This document shows positions 10,501 through 18,342 of a stretch of 64,000 bases of DNA, piece by piece. Under the pieces are notes generated by a model that did not search any database, was not told where the DNA came from, and was given only the letters and a program-made list of their open reading frames with translations. The stretch's first letter is position 1; every line of letters starts with the position of its first letter. Source of the stretch: Paenibacillus tianjinensis. GTDB lineage: Bacteria; Bacillota; Bacilli; Paenibacillales; Paenibacillaceae. The DNA is taken from the NCBI RefSeq assembly GCF_017086365.1, contig NZ_CP070969.1, positions 3,534,001 through 3,598,000 of the forward strand, in the 5' to 3' direction. A program made the translations under genes and the position numbers.

Positions 10501-10531
10501 TTTTGCCCGTTCGTGCAAACACTTGGATCAA
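7523..10531 (-). CDS. Secreted multidomain GH26 beta-mannanase
   Basis: The 1002-residue protein has a signal peptide of about 35 residues ending APSRAA. The domains in order are a CBM4/9-like module (about 37-170), fibronectin type III (about 178-272), a second CBM4/9-like module (about 274-410), fibronectin type III (about 418-512), a GH26 catalytic domain (about 517-815) and a C-terminal CBM11-like beta-sandwich (about 831-1000, LIDDFEGYGGSNGNLRNKW). In the catalytic domain the acid/base is E674 in WRPYHEMNAEFFWWG, and E768 in PIAIGENGE is the likely nucleophile, both intact. It should cut mannan or galactomannan outside the cell, feeding the importer encoded next. A cre site lies 60 bases upstream. 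The FN3/CBM domains suggest insoluble substrate binding. Substrate specificity within GH26 is inferred. Confidence 0.9.
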   Translation of the reverse strand: MIQVFARTGKKWLYGWLAAALFVASIIVPAAPSRAAGENLLSNPGFESGDTGWEKWGSPVVVTTEHHGGEKSLQVKRSTGGASASVAVQPGKTYRVGLWVKFAATGVTSASVDMDIFGTQQGKQVLQFSGSTSWEYRQLLYTPAPGVQYIRLSFWNSTSKDYFIDDALIRENVDIERPTTPGAWQTEREPDSLMLTWSGSSDDMAVDSYQLSYKKTDDPAWTVVSVPHLATVSEYTYTLGSLDPFSVYAIMLRARDTAGNFSDSRMGLEATPGPNLVANGDFESGQISPWKQKGTVSTVTYDTYSGQYAAQLNPESLLQTAKITADSSDYLVSYWSKSAASPPGSLTVNLAVYQDDGKTLLPVTASAASGWTRTVQQLHTGSSASFMRLMTANVTGANILLDQVFVGAMPQLPADLSPGAPAGFAAGNIDGVSAELEWAASTGPFGVKSYEISYKKAASGTWSSLSIPAVNGNPLYTYKLEGLSPETLYDIAVKAVSEGTAVSAASTLQLTTLKMHPVNPGASEATYALLDRLYATVGNAVYTGQHNYYEEPTKWYDIAAELTGYYPALWGSDFAYYTGGDLGELRQAMIDEAVLKGQGGSMVTLTYHEPRPMDPATAGWESVTGDVTLAEMTDIVTPGTALYDQWAAQVDEVAGYLEQLRDENIPVLWRPYHEMNAEFFWWGARPELFKQLWNNMYDRFTNLHGLNNLIWVWSPNAESSWAYDSAPYYPGHDRVDVLAMDIYNNDYRDTYYSKLVQLSGGRPIAIGENGELPDMEMLQSKQSRYVYFMTWSQYLTDKNSLSSIQSLYSHPRALNNGETGNGPYVPPPADSYLIDDFEGYGGSNGNLRNKWQRNVSGNAATVTLDTYHMSGGSYGLKLDYTVGNPGYAGVYRSMGKEWPGMEAISFWLQPDGSNRQLAVQFHETNGEVWEASLKLQGTAPVLVTLPFTVFARPGWSTGGNGVIDLGSIKEFAFYIAQGSGTAGSGTLYIDDINAVKLPEEAE

Positions 10532-10590
10532 GCCTCCATTTGAATTTCTACCGGTTGGTTTACGACGTTTCGATCGTCCGGCTTATCAAA

Positions 10591-10604
10591 TGTAAGCGTT
10601 TTCT
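10591..10604. promoter_or_regulatory. Catabolite-responsive element (cre), CcpA site, upstream of GH26
   Basis: The 14-mer TGTAAGCGTTTTCT fits every position of the consensus TGWAARCGYTWNCW. It lies 60 bases upstream of the GH26 start, in the promoter region. CcpA binding here would repress the polysaccharide cluster when preferred sugars are present. Confidence 0.75.
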
Positions 10605-10876
10605 AATGTGATCAACAAGGATTTCCAGCAACGAAAACTGTGTTTGAGCAACGACTAATTCATGCTAAATCCGAATTCTGCCGGGCAGGAGCAGGAAGCG
10701 TTCAGAACGAGGGAGAGATCGAGAATATTTGCTTAAGATGGGACAAGGTTTAGTAGTAGGATTTACTCCATCAAACAGGCGAAATAGGATCCAATACATA
10801 AATTGAACTAGTAATTTTTATATTTTGGGATTGACCGTGACTCCAGAGAATATTTGGACTTCCGGCCGCTGCCCTT

Positions 10877-10922
10877 CTGCAGATTTCTTGATTTATACCG
10901 TTGTAACGGTTGAAATCCGCAG
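10877..10922. repeat. Nested palindrome in a 500-bp gap; rest of the gap has no recognisable gene
   Basis: The gap 10532-11032 holds the cre site and this structure. Outer arms CTGCAGATTTC and GAAATCCGCAG (one mismatch) enclose an inner perfect palindrome ACCGTT-GT-AACGGT at 10897-10910. It lies about 110 bases after the GH74-like stop, has no T tract, and looks more like a dispersed palindromic repeat than a terminator. I see no gene in the remainder. Confidence 0.4.
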
Positions 10923-11032
10923 ACAAAGGCGGACGCTATCGCTCCTACAGTTCCAAAATTCCCTTCCGCCACTTTCCAAAATGCTTATTTTTAAGTTCAA
11001 ATTATATAGACGGAATTTTTCCCATTAGTATT

Positions 11033-13291
11033 TTATTTACGGCTAATTTCTGTCCGGTACGCCCCGTTCCCGCACGTAACAGCGAGCACCTGCCTGCTGT
11101 CACAATCCAGAGCGACGCCTTTCCAGCGAACTGCACCAAGATAATCATCCACCCATATCTCCCAGGTGATTCCACCGTCCCGGCTGCACACCACCTTGGA
11201 TTCAGTCTTGGTACGAACCATCGGCTCGCTGGCAAGAATCAGCAAATCCTTCCCACCGTCGCCTTTGCCCACTGCAAGTGCCGAAACATTGAACTGCTCA
11301 GCCGCATCCGCCGGAAACAACTTACTCCAGTGCTGACCATCATCGGTGCTGCTCCATAATCCTTCCGAAATAAACCCGGCATACAGCGTCCCGCTGCGAG
11401 TGGCAGAATAGGCTACCGCATTCAGTATCGAGGCTGTACCCCTGTGCTGAAAGGGGAGCCCCGCTCCGATGGATTCCCAGGTGTCTCCGCCATCGGCGGA
11501 ATGCCAGATGCCTTCACTCCATTCCCCCGCCAGTACATGCCCCGCCCGGAAGGGATCTGCAGCCATTAGCTGATCGGCGCCGCAGGCATTCTTGACCTGA
11601 TAGACGACCACGGACAGCAGCTCTGCTTCAATCCAGTTTTTAAGGTGAGGAAGGGTTGACACATGGGCCGGCAGGCAAAAAGAAGTCAGACTCCACGTCT
11701 GCCCCCCGTCTGCAGAACGGTAAACTCCGGCCCCTGAGGAAATTTCGCCATCTATGTAGGCGTAGAACGTACCGGACCGAATGCCATCCTCCCGCAAGGA
11801 CTGCACGAACAGACCTTTCCCAAGGGTAAGCACTGCCTCCGCCGTCTGCCCTCCGTCTCTGCTTAAGGCGATACAGGCTGTACGTCCATGGCCTACAAGC
11901 CCGTATAAATAGTGTTCAGTATTCGTCCTGGAGACGGCAACTGCGGTACTCCCCGAGTAACCTGCCAGTCCGGGCAGATTGCGGAAGGTCACCCCGCCAT
12001 CTTCGGTCACCTTGGGGGAATGGTCCGCCATGGTGACACAGAACTTGCCGGGCTGACCGGGAGCTGCAGCGACCGCTTCCATGCAGGTCGTCTCCAGCCC
12101 GCGGAAATGACCTGCACGCCAGGTGTTCCCGCCATCCTCGCTAAACGCAACTCCGTACCAGTTGCATAAATATAGCCGGTCTTTGTTCAAACGGTCCACG
12201 ATCAGCTTCGAAATTGCCCAGCCCGTTGCTGCTGCGCGCGATCCCCCGTTGAAACTGTCCATATAAGCCGGAAACCCGCTCAAATCCTCATCAAGGTGCT
12301 TCCGGAGAAGCTGCCACTCTTCCCCGCCGTCCCCGGAATAATATATGGGAATGGGCGGAATATCCTTCATATGCGGCCGCACATCAGGTGCTGTATACCA
12401 GCGCTGCGGGTTGTGGGTATCCTGAACCACCGTGCCGTACCGGTGTCCGCCGGGCAGGAGTCCTGCTCCGGCGGATTCCCAGGTCCGTCCGCCGTCCCTG
12501 CTGCTGCAGATACCACCCCAGATGCAGGCAGCCATCAGGCGCTGCGGATCTCGGCTGTCAAAGCCCAGCTCGGCAAAGCTCGCGCCTTCATACAGCAGCT
12601 GCCAGGATTCCCCCAGATCCGGGCTGGTATACAGCCGCCTTTGCTTGCCTCTGGGCAGATCCTGGAGCAGACCCAGTACCCCGCCTTCGCCCGTCTCCAC
12701 ATAGTCCATGTTCAGGTCATCATCGCTAATTGTGCCTGCAAACAGCACATCCGGTATGGCCGGATGAAAAACCACACAGCCGAATCTCTCCTCCGGCAGC
12801 AGCGTTTGCTGCCAGGTCTCGCCCTCATCACGGCTGATCCACAATCCGCCGGTGTACCCCCCGGCAGCCACGATCTCCGGATGATACGGGTCGACCGCAA
12901 TGACCTCACCGTACATCCGGGTCGGCCCATTCCCGTAGAATCCCATGCCGGTGCAGACTTCTTTCCAGCTCTTGCCGCCATCGGCCGATTTGTGTACCGC
13001 GCCGTAAAATCTCCGGCTTCTCACTTCACCCGAGCAGCGGAACATCACCTCCGGGTGATGGCTGCTGATGGCAAAGCTCTGCACCTGATGATGATAGCTC
13101 TGGGTTAAGCCGCTGTTCAGCGTCTCCCAGCTCAGCCCGCCGTCCAGGCTGCGAAAGACGCCCGCCACATCACAGCGCGCATAGAGAACTCCGCTTTCCG
13201 CCGGGTGCTGGAGCAGGCCGGTAATATAGCCGCCTCCGCCAAGCGCAGCCGGTGACCATTCTTTTGCCGTCTTAAGTGAATGATTCAGCAC
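11033..13291 (-). CDS. Asp-box beta-propeller protein, GH74-like
   Basis: The protein has 752 residues from a GTG start six bases after GGAGGG. Thirteen Asp-box repeats of the form S-x-D-x-G-x-T/S-W (for example SADGGKSWK, SRDEGETWQ, STDDGQHWS) run through the whole length, as in the two seven-bladed propellers of GH74 xyloglucanases. The opening GGGGYITGLLQHP and YARCDVAGVFR matches the GH74 start, whose catalytic Asp lies in the equivalent RTDxGG segment, here CDVAG. No signal peptide or binding module is present, unlike secreted GH74 enzymes, so it should act inside the cell on imported oligosaccharides. It is the first gene of the cluster. A sialidase or sortilin-like non-catalytic propeller is the main alternative. 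Confidence 0.75.
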   Translation of the reverse strand: MLNHSLKTAKEWSPAALGGGGYITGLLQHPAESGVLYARCDVAGVFRSLDGGLSWETLNSGLTQSYHHQVQSFAISSHHPEVMFRCSGEVRSRRFYGAVHKSADGGKSWKEVCTGMGFYGNGPTRMYGEVIAVDPYHPEIVAAGGYTGGLWISRDEGETWQQTLLPEERFGCVVFHPAIPDVLFAGTISDDDLNMDYVETGEGGVLGLLQDLPRGKQRRLYTSPDLGESWQLLYEGASFAELGFDSRDPQRLMAACIWGGICSSRDGGRTWESAGAGLLPGGHRYGTVVQDTHNPQRWYTAPDVRPHMKDIPPIPIYYSGDGGEEWQLLRKHLDEDLSGFPAYMDSFNGGSRAAATGWAISKLIVDRLNKDRLYLCNWYGVAFSEDGGNTWRAGHFRGLETTCMEAVAAAPGQPGKFCVTMADHSPKVTEDGGVTFRNLPGLAGYSGSTAVAVSRTNTEHYLYGLVGHGRTACIALSRDGGQTAEAVLTLGKGLFVQSLREDGIRSGTFYAYIDGEISSGAGVYRSADGGQTWSLTSFCLPAHVSTLPHLKNWIEAELLSVVVYQVKNACGADQLMAADPFRAGHVLAGEWSEGIWHSADGGDTWESIGAGLPFQHRGTASILNAVAYSATRSGTLYAGFISEGLWSSTDDGQHWSKLFPADAAEQFNVSALAVGKGDGGKDLLILASEPMVRTKTESKVVCSRDGGITWEIWVDDYLGAVRWKGVALDCDSRQVLAVTCGNGAYRTEISRK

Positions 13292-13402
13292 GTTCGTCCC
13301 TCCTCTGTTTCATCACCTTAAGTCTACCTTCAGGCTGCGCCTAGAGGCATCCCCTCCGGCAACGGATTATGCCGCTCTGCAATGAATTTGCTAATCCTAA
13401 AC

Positions 13403-13430
13403 CAAAAGACCCTTGGTTGCCCAAGGGTCT
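13403..13430 (-). terminator. Terminator of the YolD-like gene
   Basis: A perfect 10-bp stem AGACCCTTGG / CCAAGGGTCT with a 4-base loop is followed on the minus strand by TTTTGGTTT. It sits 88 bases after the YolD-like stop and 112 bases before the GH74-like start, so it insulates the polysaccharide cluster. Confidence 0.75.
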
Positions 13431-13517
13431 CATCGCTGCTATCTGCCAAAGTCTGCTGCGTCAGTCTCCTGCCATCGCAGGGGGTCTGAACTTCCAGCGG
13501 CTTCGATCTTCACTTAT

Positions 13518-13790
13518 CTAATCTCTGGGATAATTGATAGCCATAATATCCATAAAAGGAACCTTGGTGATCTCCTCGTTCAAGCTGAGATGCACCTTTC
13601 CGGTCCGCGGGTCCATGCCGACGATCTGCCCCCGCAACTCTTCTTCCTTACCCCACACGGTCAGCAAAATGACCGACTCCTCTTGCATTGCTTCCGTCAG
13701 CTGGTTGCCAATCTCCTCCAGCACAAATTCATCTCTTGTCGGCCGTTTGGCCACTTTCGCTTTTGCCACGCTATTCCTCCAATAAGCCAT
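13518..13790 (-). CDS. YolD-like family protein
   Basis: The 90-residue soluble protein has the conserved block KRPTRDEFVLEEIGNQLTEA, then a small beta-barrel segment LLTVWGKEEELRGQIVGMD and VHLSLNEEITKVPFMDIMAI. This is the pattern of YolD-like proteins (PF08863), which often accompany Y-family DNA polymerases in Firmicutes. No polymerase gene is next to it here, so this copy is orphaned and its role is unknown. A terminator follows. Confidence 0.7.
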   Translation of the reverse strand: MAYWRNSVAKAKVAKRPTRDEFVLEEIGNQLTEAMQEESVILLTVWGKEEELRGQIVGMDPRTGKVHLSLNEEITKVPFMDIMAINYPRD

Positions 13791-13972
13791 TACTCGGATT
13801 ACGATTATGCCGTCATATGAATGCTCCTATAGATTATAACATGGACTTCCCCTGCATACCCGCGTAACTTAGATATTTTCATCCACAGCTGTTTAATTTA
13901 GGGAGGTTTCTAACTCAATTTCATGTAAAATATAGTTAATTCTTTAATCTGTCGTTAATCGAGGTGAGAAGG

Positions 13973-14428
13973 ATGAAATGGAGAGATACATTGAAAAAAT
14001 TATTATTTCTGCTGATAGCGCTCTGCCTTGCAGGCACTTTTTTTGCAATAAGATCTGTTCATGCGGATTGGGCGTACAGCTTTGTTGTTTATGAAAGAAA
14101 GGCTTATATCATTTCGGACAACCGAGTAGAACCCGAACAGGTTGATTCAATTATTGGTAAGGTTACAAAATATTCAGATCATGAAGGCACATACTCAGGT
14201 AATTTTTCGAACCACTTTCCGAAAGGGACTAAGTATTACAATATCAAAGGCGTAAACATCAGTGAGGCGATTGCGATTAAGTTGAGTGATGGATCGTATA
14301 TTAAAGCAGTCTATCAAGGTGAGTATCCTGGCGGAGCCTCATTTGAATGGGCAAATATTCTATGGTCTATTGCGGGGCTATTTATGCTCGTCGTTGTTAC
14401 TTTTATTGTGATAAAGAAAAGGAAATGA
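13973..14428 (+). CDS. Small membrane protein of unknown function
   Basis: I start at ATG 13973, six bases after GAGGTG; an in-frame GTG nine bases upstream is too close to that site. The protein has about 151 residues, with a hydrophobic segment near the N-terminus (LLFLLIALCLAGTFFAI) and another near the C-terminus (LWSIAGLFMLVVVTFIVI) ending in KKRK. The part between, about 90 residues rich in Tyr and Gly, would lie outside the membrane. I do not recognise the family. It is transcribed opposite to both neighbours and stands alone. Confidence 0.7.
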   Translation: MKWRDTLKKLLFLLIALCLAGTFFAIRSVHADWAYSFVVYERKAYIISDNRVEPEQVDSIIGKVTKYSDHEGTYSGNFSNHFPKGTKYYNIKGVNISEAIAIKLSDGSYIKAVYQGEYPGGASFEWANILWSIAGLFMLVVVTFIVIKKRK

Positions 14429-14495
14429 ATTATTTAGCACCTCCATATTCCAGTTAATTTCACTTCATATGCGGATAGTAACCGGATTAGTCACC

Positions 14496-16157
14496 TTAAC
14501 CGCGTTTGGCTGCTTGAATCAGGCCGGTAAGGTATTGCTTCTTATCCCCTTCAGCTTTGTCAGCAAGCTTCTTCAGCTTGTCCGTCCCGCCCCAGATCAG
14601 ATACACAAGATGTTCCACCTGGTAGTACTTGAGACTGTGGACTTGTTCGAGCAGCAGTCTAAGCAGCTCCCCCTCCTGCAATTCATCCCTAATCTTCAGC
14701 TTCAAGGTTTCCGTGCTGTATAGCATACATGTTACCAGCAAGGGAAGAGTCTCTCCGTTAAAGCCGTATTGTTCAACTAAAGCTGCTGTGAAGCTGTTCT
14801 GAACCGACTGATGTTCAACGTCTACCTTCTCCATGTATTGTCCTGCCAGCGGGAAATATACCGGATCTGTCAGACCCAGGCCGAAGACCGCATAGCTGCC
14901 CGGCATGCAGCTCTTCTCCCCTTCCATATCCGTATACCATTCGAAGGTTTCCATTGCCGCCTTGGCGTACTCTTCCAGCAATGGGTGTACCTCCGGATAT
15001 TCAAGCGCGTTCGCAAAAAAACGGTGCGTGCCCGACTTGGCCAGTCCTTTCATCGGCAGCCAGCACTTAACTGCGGATTTCAGCTTTATCTGATAGCTTT
15101 TCGGAAAGCCCAGCTTAAGCAGATGAATCAGGAACCGGAGCGCCTGGGCGTAGCTCTCCCCTGACTCCTGTTTAACATGGACGCTCACCTCGGCAAACAC
15201 ATCATTAGCGCTGCATTCCACCCGTTCACCGCGCAATCTCACATCATCTTCAGCAAAGGCTCCGCTGCCCTGCTTCATCAGTTGTTCAGCCCGGGTACTG
15301 CCGAGTTCAATCGCACAATTCAAAAAAGTAAGCCCCACACTTCTGCTGAAGGAAGGCTCATATTTGAGGATACAAATGGCGGCATAAATTACAAGCTCGA
15401 CGGAGCTTTGCCCGGTCACGTCCAGCATTGCTCCGCTTTTCTTCTTATATTCCCTCTGCCACTCTGTTCCTGTGTTCTCGAAATAACGGGGCAGCCACTG
15501 GTCCTCTACCCAATTCCTAAGCGCCGCAGTTAGAGTATGGCGGTGCTCCGCAAGATGCTTGTTCCCTTTGTTCAGCTCCTGAATTCTCTCAAACGCAGCG
15601 ATGATTTTGCCGGAATCCAATTCCCCATACAGCCCCTCATCCAGCAGATGCCGGGAAAGAAAAAACGTTTCTAACGGCTTAGTCGGGTATTTCCCGGCTT
15701 CTAGCTTGCCCGAAATATAAAGGCTGATCCGTTCCAGCAGCTGCTCTTTCTTCTCCTCATCTACATAATCGAGAATACGTTCATTGACCTCTCCGCCGCG
15801 GACCCGGAACTTCCCGTCAAACGTAAACCGGTAGTCAATCACTGCCCGCGGTAGTGTATTTATATGGTGCTGCATATACGCAGCCAGCTCAGGAATCAGC
15901 TCCCGCACTTGATCCTCTGACAGCTGCTCACTGGTATTCTGTTTACGGTTACCCGGCAGTGATAGATCGAGCACATGATCTGTCACATCCACTCTGCCAT
16001 CCGCATATTCAAGGAGTGCATAGCCGTGAATGCCCACCTGGAGCGGAGTGCGTTTCACAATTTTTTCTGCGTCCTTATCGTTGATATAGGCCATCCATTG
16101 GTCTATTTCCTTTTTCATTTTATCAAGAATTGTTTCCATCGTATGATTCATGTCCAT
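14496..16157 (-). CDS. Large hypothetical protein (DUF6138-like)
   Basis: The 553-residue predicted cytoplasmic protein starts at ATG 16157, six bases after AAAGGAG. It is largely helical, rich in Leu and Glu, and has no membrane segments or catalytic motif that I can name. The stretches TPLQVGIHGYALLEYADGRV, VIDYRFTFDGKFRVR and YPTKPLETFFLSRHLLDE recall the uncharacterised family DUF6138 of Bacillales; this is from memory and not certain. It stands alone between convergent and divergent neighbours. Confidence 0.65.
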   Translation of the reverse strand: MDMNHTMETILDKMKKEIDQWMAYINDKDAEKIVKRTPLQVGIHGYALLEYADGRVDVTDHVLDLSLPGNRKQNTSEQLSEDQVRELIPELAAYMQHHINTLPRAVIDYRFTFDGKFRVRGGEVNERILDYVDEEKKEQLLERISLYISGKLEAGKYPTKPLETFFLSRHLLDEGLYGELDSGKIIAAFERIQELNKGNKHLAEHRHTLTAALRNWVEDQWLPRYFENTGTEWQREYKKKSGAMLDVTGQSSVELVIYAAICILKYEPSFSRSVGLTFLNCAIELGSTRAEQLMKQGSGAFAEDDVRLRGERVECSANDVFAEVSVHVKQESGESYAQALRFLIHLLKLGFPKSYQIKLKSAVKCWLPMKGLAKSGTHRFFANALEYPEVHPLLEEYAKAAMETFEWYTDMEGEKSCMPGSYAVFGLGLTDPVYFPLAGQYMEKVDVEHQSVQNSFTAALVEQYGFNGETLPLLVTCMLYSTETLKLKIRDELQEGELLRLLLEQVHSLKYYQVEHLVYLIWGGTDKLKKLADKAEGDKKQYLTGLIQAAKRG

Positions 16158-16313
16158 TACATACTCCTTTACACAGCAGTATCGGCAGTAAAATTATTCA
16201 TGCTAACTCTAGCATAGCCTGTCCGTGCAGCCGGAACAATTAGACGTAAGTATTATTTCGTATAATTCCCTTGGCGGCTTTCTTCCGCTGATAATGCTTT
16301 TCTTCTTTTATTT

Positions 16314-16337
16314 AAAAAAGCTGCCACAAGGGCAGCT
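16314..16337 (-). terminator. Terminator of the SRPBCC gene
   Basis: On the minus strand the stem AGCTGCC / GGCAGCT with a 5-base loop is followed by a run of six T. It starts 16 bases after the SRPBCC-protein stop. Confidence 0.8.
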
Positions 16338-16352
16338 CTTCACACTCAGCAT

Positions 16353-16835
16353 TCAGCTCAGGCGGTATTCCTCAACCAGTGCAACATACGTTTCGTATTG
16401 TTGTTCCCATGCCCTTTTGCGGTCCTGAAATACCCCGCCATCCAATAAAGCTGCAATCACATCCAGACACACATGCCAGCCGGCGAGGTCTTTGGGAGTA
16501 TGGTCCGTGAGTGTGCCTATGGTTTCAATCAGCAGCAGGCGGCAGCCCTCCGGCTCCGCATCCAGCTCGAAACGGACCTTATCTTCGCCCCAGCTATATT
16601 CCAGCACCGAAGCCGGCTTACACGCGGTAATTCTCATCTCGATAAGGTTGCCGTCCCGCATATCAAACACCATACTGCCACCGTTCCGTAGCTCTTTCAC
16701 GCGAAGCTCGGAAAACCACTCCGGCAGCAGGTCATTGTCCGTCAGATAAGCCCAGACGCTGGTGACGGAATGCTTGAAATGTCGTTCAAACGTGGCTGTA
16801 GTTCCGTCCGGTACACTCTCTAGTTTGGCGATCAT
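16353..16835 (-). CDS. SRPBCC / AHSA1-like domain protein
   Basis: I choose ATG 16835 because AGGAGG lies eight bases upstream; the ATG at 16856 has no ribosome site. The resulting 160 residues form one START/Bet v1-like fold: FERHFKHSVTSVWAYLTDNDLLPEWF at the start, a central G-GSMVFDMRDG hairpin, VLEYSWGEDKVRFEL, and a C-terminal helix with AGWHVCLDVIAALLDG. The W-x-x-LTD and GWH pattern is that of AHSA1-type SRPBCC proteins, which bind hydrophobic ligands or Hsp90-like partners. The ligand is unknown. No operon partner is present. Confidence 0.85.
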   Translation of the reverse strand: MIAKLESVPDGTTATFERHFKHSVTSVWAYLTDNDLLPEWFSELRVKELRNGGSMVFDMRDGNLIEMRITACKPASVLEYSWGEDKVRFELDAEPEGCRLLLIETIGTLTDHTPKDLAGWHVCLDVIAALLDGGVFQDRKRAWEQQYETYVALVEEYRLS

Positions 16836-16930
16836 CAGGCGTTCCTCCTGTGTCATGTAATCTGCAGCTGCAAGCTGCTGAACCTGTTATTCCTAACAGT
16901 AACGGATTCAATCCCTAACCGCAAATCTGC

Positions 16931-17331
16931 TTACACTGTGTAATCATCCAAGCTTATCCGCTTACCATTATGCAGGGCTGCTGCTCCTTCACCCGCTGAA
17001 ACTTCCAGCCTCAGCTGATCTCCGCCGGAGGCGATATATTCCACCGTAAGTACAATCTCCGTGTCAAAAACAGGCGCTTTATCCGACATCTCCGTTCAAT
17101 CAGCTCATACTGGTGGGATAAATAGACGGCAAAATAAACATTATCAACATGCCCGAACATCGCCTGCGACTGCTCCAGCCACTCGCCCTTCGGCAAAACT
17201 CCGATGACTGTGCTGTCCGTGCCCCCGGGTACCGGAAACAAAGATATTACCGTACCTTTGTGATAAAGAACCTCCATATAAGGACTCTGGTGACGCGGAT
17301 CGCCTTCCTTTTTACTATATTGTGCACACAT
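16931..17331 (-). pseudogene. Frameshifted remnant of a larger enzyme
   Basis: Two open stretches in adjacent frames join near 17088. The first reads YMEVLYHKGTVISLFPVPGG, then FGHVDNVYFAVYLSHQYELIERR. The second starts MSDKAPVFDTEIVLTVEYIA and ends HNGKRISLDDYTV before a stop at 16931. Both read as continuous beta-rich, enzyme-like sequence, so a single-base change has probably broken one frame. Together they give only about 130 residues. There is no plausible start or ribosome site, so this is probably the C-terminal end of a longer protein. Its position next to kduI suggests a polysaccharide lyase or hydrolase, but I cannot assign a family. Confidence 0.5.
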
Positions 17332-17399
17332 TCAGTTCATATGGCAATCAGAGAACCTAAGAAATAAACTAAAATAAACGTACTAAAAAAGATTATGAC

Positions 17400-17428
17400 T
17401 TGCAAAATGAACATATATGGATTAAATT
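17400..17428 (+). promoter_or_regulatory. Probable sigma-A promoter of the kduI operon
   Basis: The -35 box TTGCAA (17400-17405), a 17-bp spacer and the -10 box TAAATT (17423-17428) lie 47 bases before the kduI start. A near-palindrome CGAACG...CGTTTG at about 17438-17454 follows the -10 box and could be an operator for the DeoR-type regulator encoded next. Confidence 0.45.
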
Positions 17429-17474
17429 GTACCTATACGAACGAAAATACGTTTGCGAAGGGATTGAATCCGCA

Positions 17475-18308
17475 ATGGAAAGACGTTTTTCATCATACCC
17501 GAATGAAGTTAAGCAGTTTGACACCGAGCGTCTGCGCAAGGAGTTCCACATTCCTGTCATTTTTGCTCCGGATGAACTGAAGCTTGTCCTGACCCATGAA
17601 GATCGTATGATCGTTGGCGGTGCTAATCCGGTGAATGAAGATGTCGTACTGACCACTGACCTGAAAGAGCTTGGAGTAACTTACTTCCTGGAACGCCGCG
17701 AACTCGGGATTATCAATGTCGGAGGCAAAGGTTCGGTAGTTGTCGACGGAACTGAATATGAAATAGATTTCAAAGAATGTCTATATGTCGGACAGGGATC
17801 CAAAGATGTCGTTTTCAAAAGCGCCGACAGCGCAAAGCCGGCAAAATTCTACCTGAACTCGGCTCCTGCACACCAGTCCTACCCTACTACCAAAACAACG
17901 CTGGCTGAATCCGAATCCGGTGCACTTGGCGGCCTGGAGAACTCCAACGAACGTACCATCCACCGCTTTATCCATACGAACGGCGTACAAAGCGCACAGC
18001 TCGTAATGGGGATGACCCAGCTGAAACCGGGCAGCATGTGGAATACAATGCCTTCCCATACTCACCCGCGCCGGATGGAAGCTTACTTCTATTTCGATCT
18101 TCCGGACGATTCCATTGTGCTCCACCTGATGGGTGAGCCTACGGAAACCCGCCACATCGTGATGCACAACGAACAGGCGGTCATTTCTCCAAGCTGGTCG
18201 ATTCACAGCGGTGTAGGTACACACAACTATACCTTCATATGGAGCATGGCCGGAGACAACAAACGTTATGATGATATGGACCCCGTAGGGATGAAAGAAT
18301 TAAAATAG
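17475..18308 (+). CDS. kduI: 5-dehydro-4-deoxy-D-glucuronate isomerase
   Basis: KduI isomerises 5-keto-4-deoxyuronate (DKI), released from pectin or glycosaminoglycan fragments, to DKII in the cytoplasm. I start at ATG 17475, giving MERRFSSYPNEVKQFDTERL and 277 residues, the usual family length; the open frame extends 25 codons further upstream but without homology. The cupin zinc site is visible as H195 and H197 in PSHTHPRRMEAYFYFDL with E202, and the fourth ligand should be the His in SWSIHSGVGTHNY. It is followed by a DeoR-type regulator 34 bases on and then kduD, which uses the product. Confidence 0.95.
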   Translation: MERRFSSYPNEVKQFDTERLRKEFHIPVIFAPDELKLVLTHEDRMIVGGANPVNEDVVLTTDLKELGVTYFLERRELGIINVGGKGSVVVDGTEYEIDFKECLYVGQGSKDVVFKSADSAKPAKFYLNSAPAHQSYPTTKTTLAESESGALGGLENSNERTIHRFIHTNGVQSAQLVMGMTQLKPGSMWNTMPSHTHPRRMEAYFYFDLPDDSIVLHLMGEPTETRHIVMHNEQAVISPSWSIHSGVGTHNYTFIWSMAGDNKRYDDMDPVGMKELK

Positions 18309-18342
18309 ATTAAAAACCACTACGGAAAGACGAGGCAGGCGG

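Noticed and set aside
12296..13108. 270-codon plus-strand ORF
   Set aside because: It is antisense to the GH74-like gene, whose Asp-box repeats are unmistakable.
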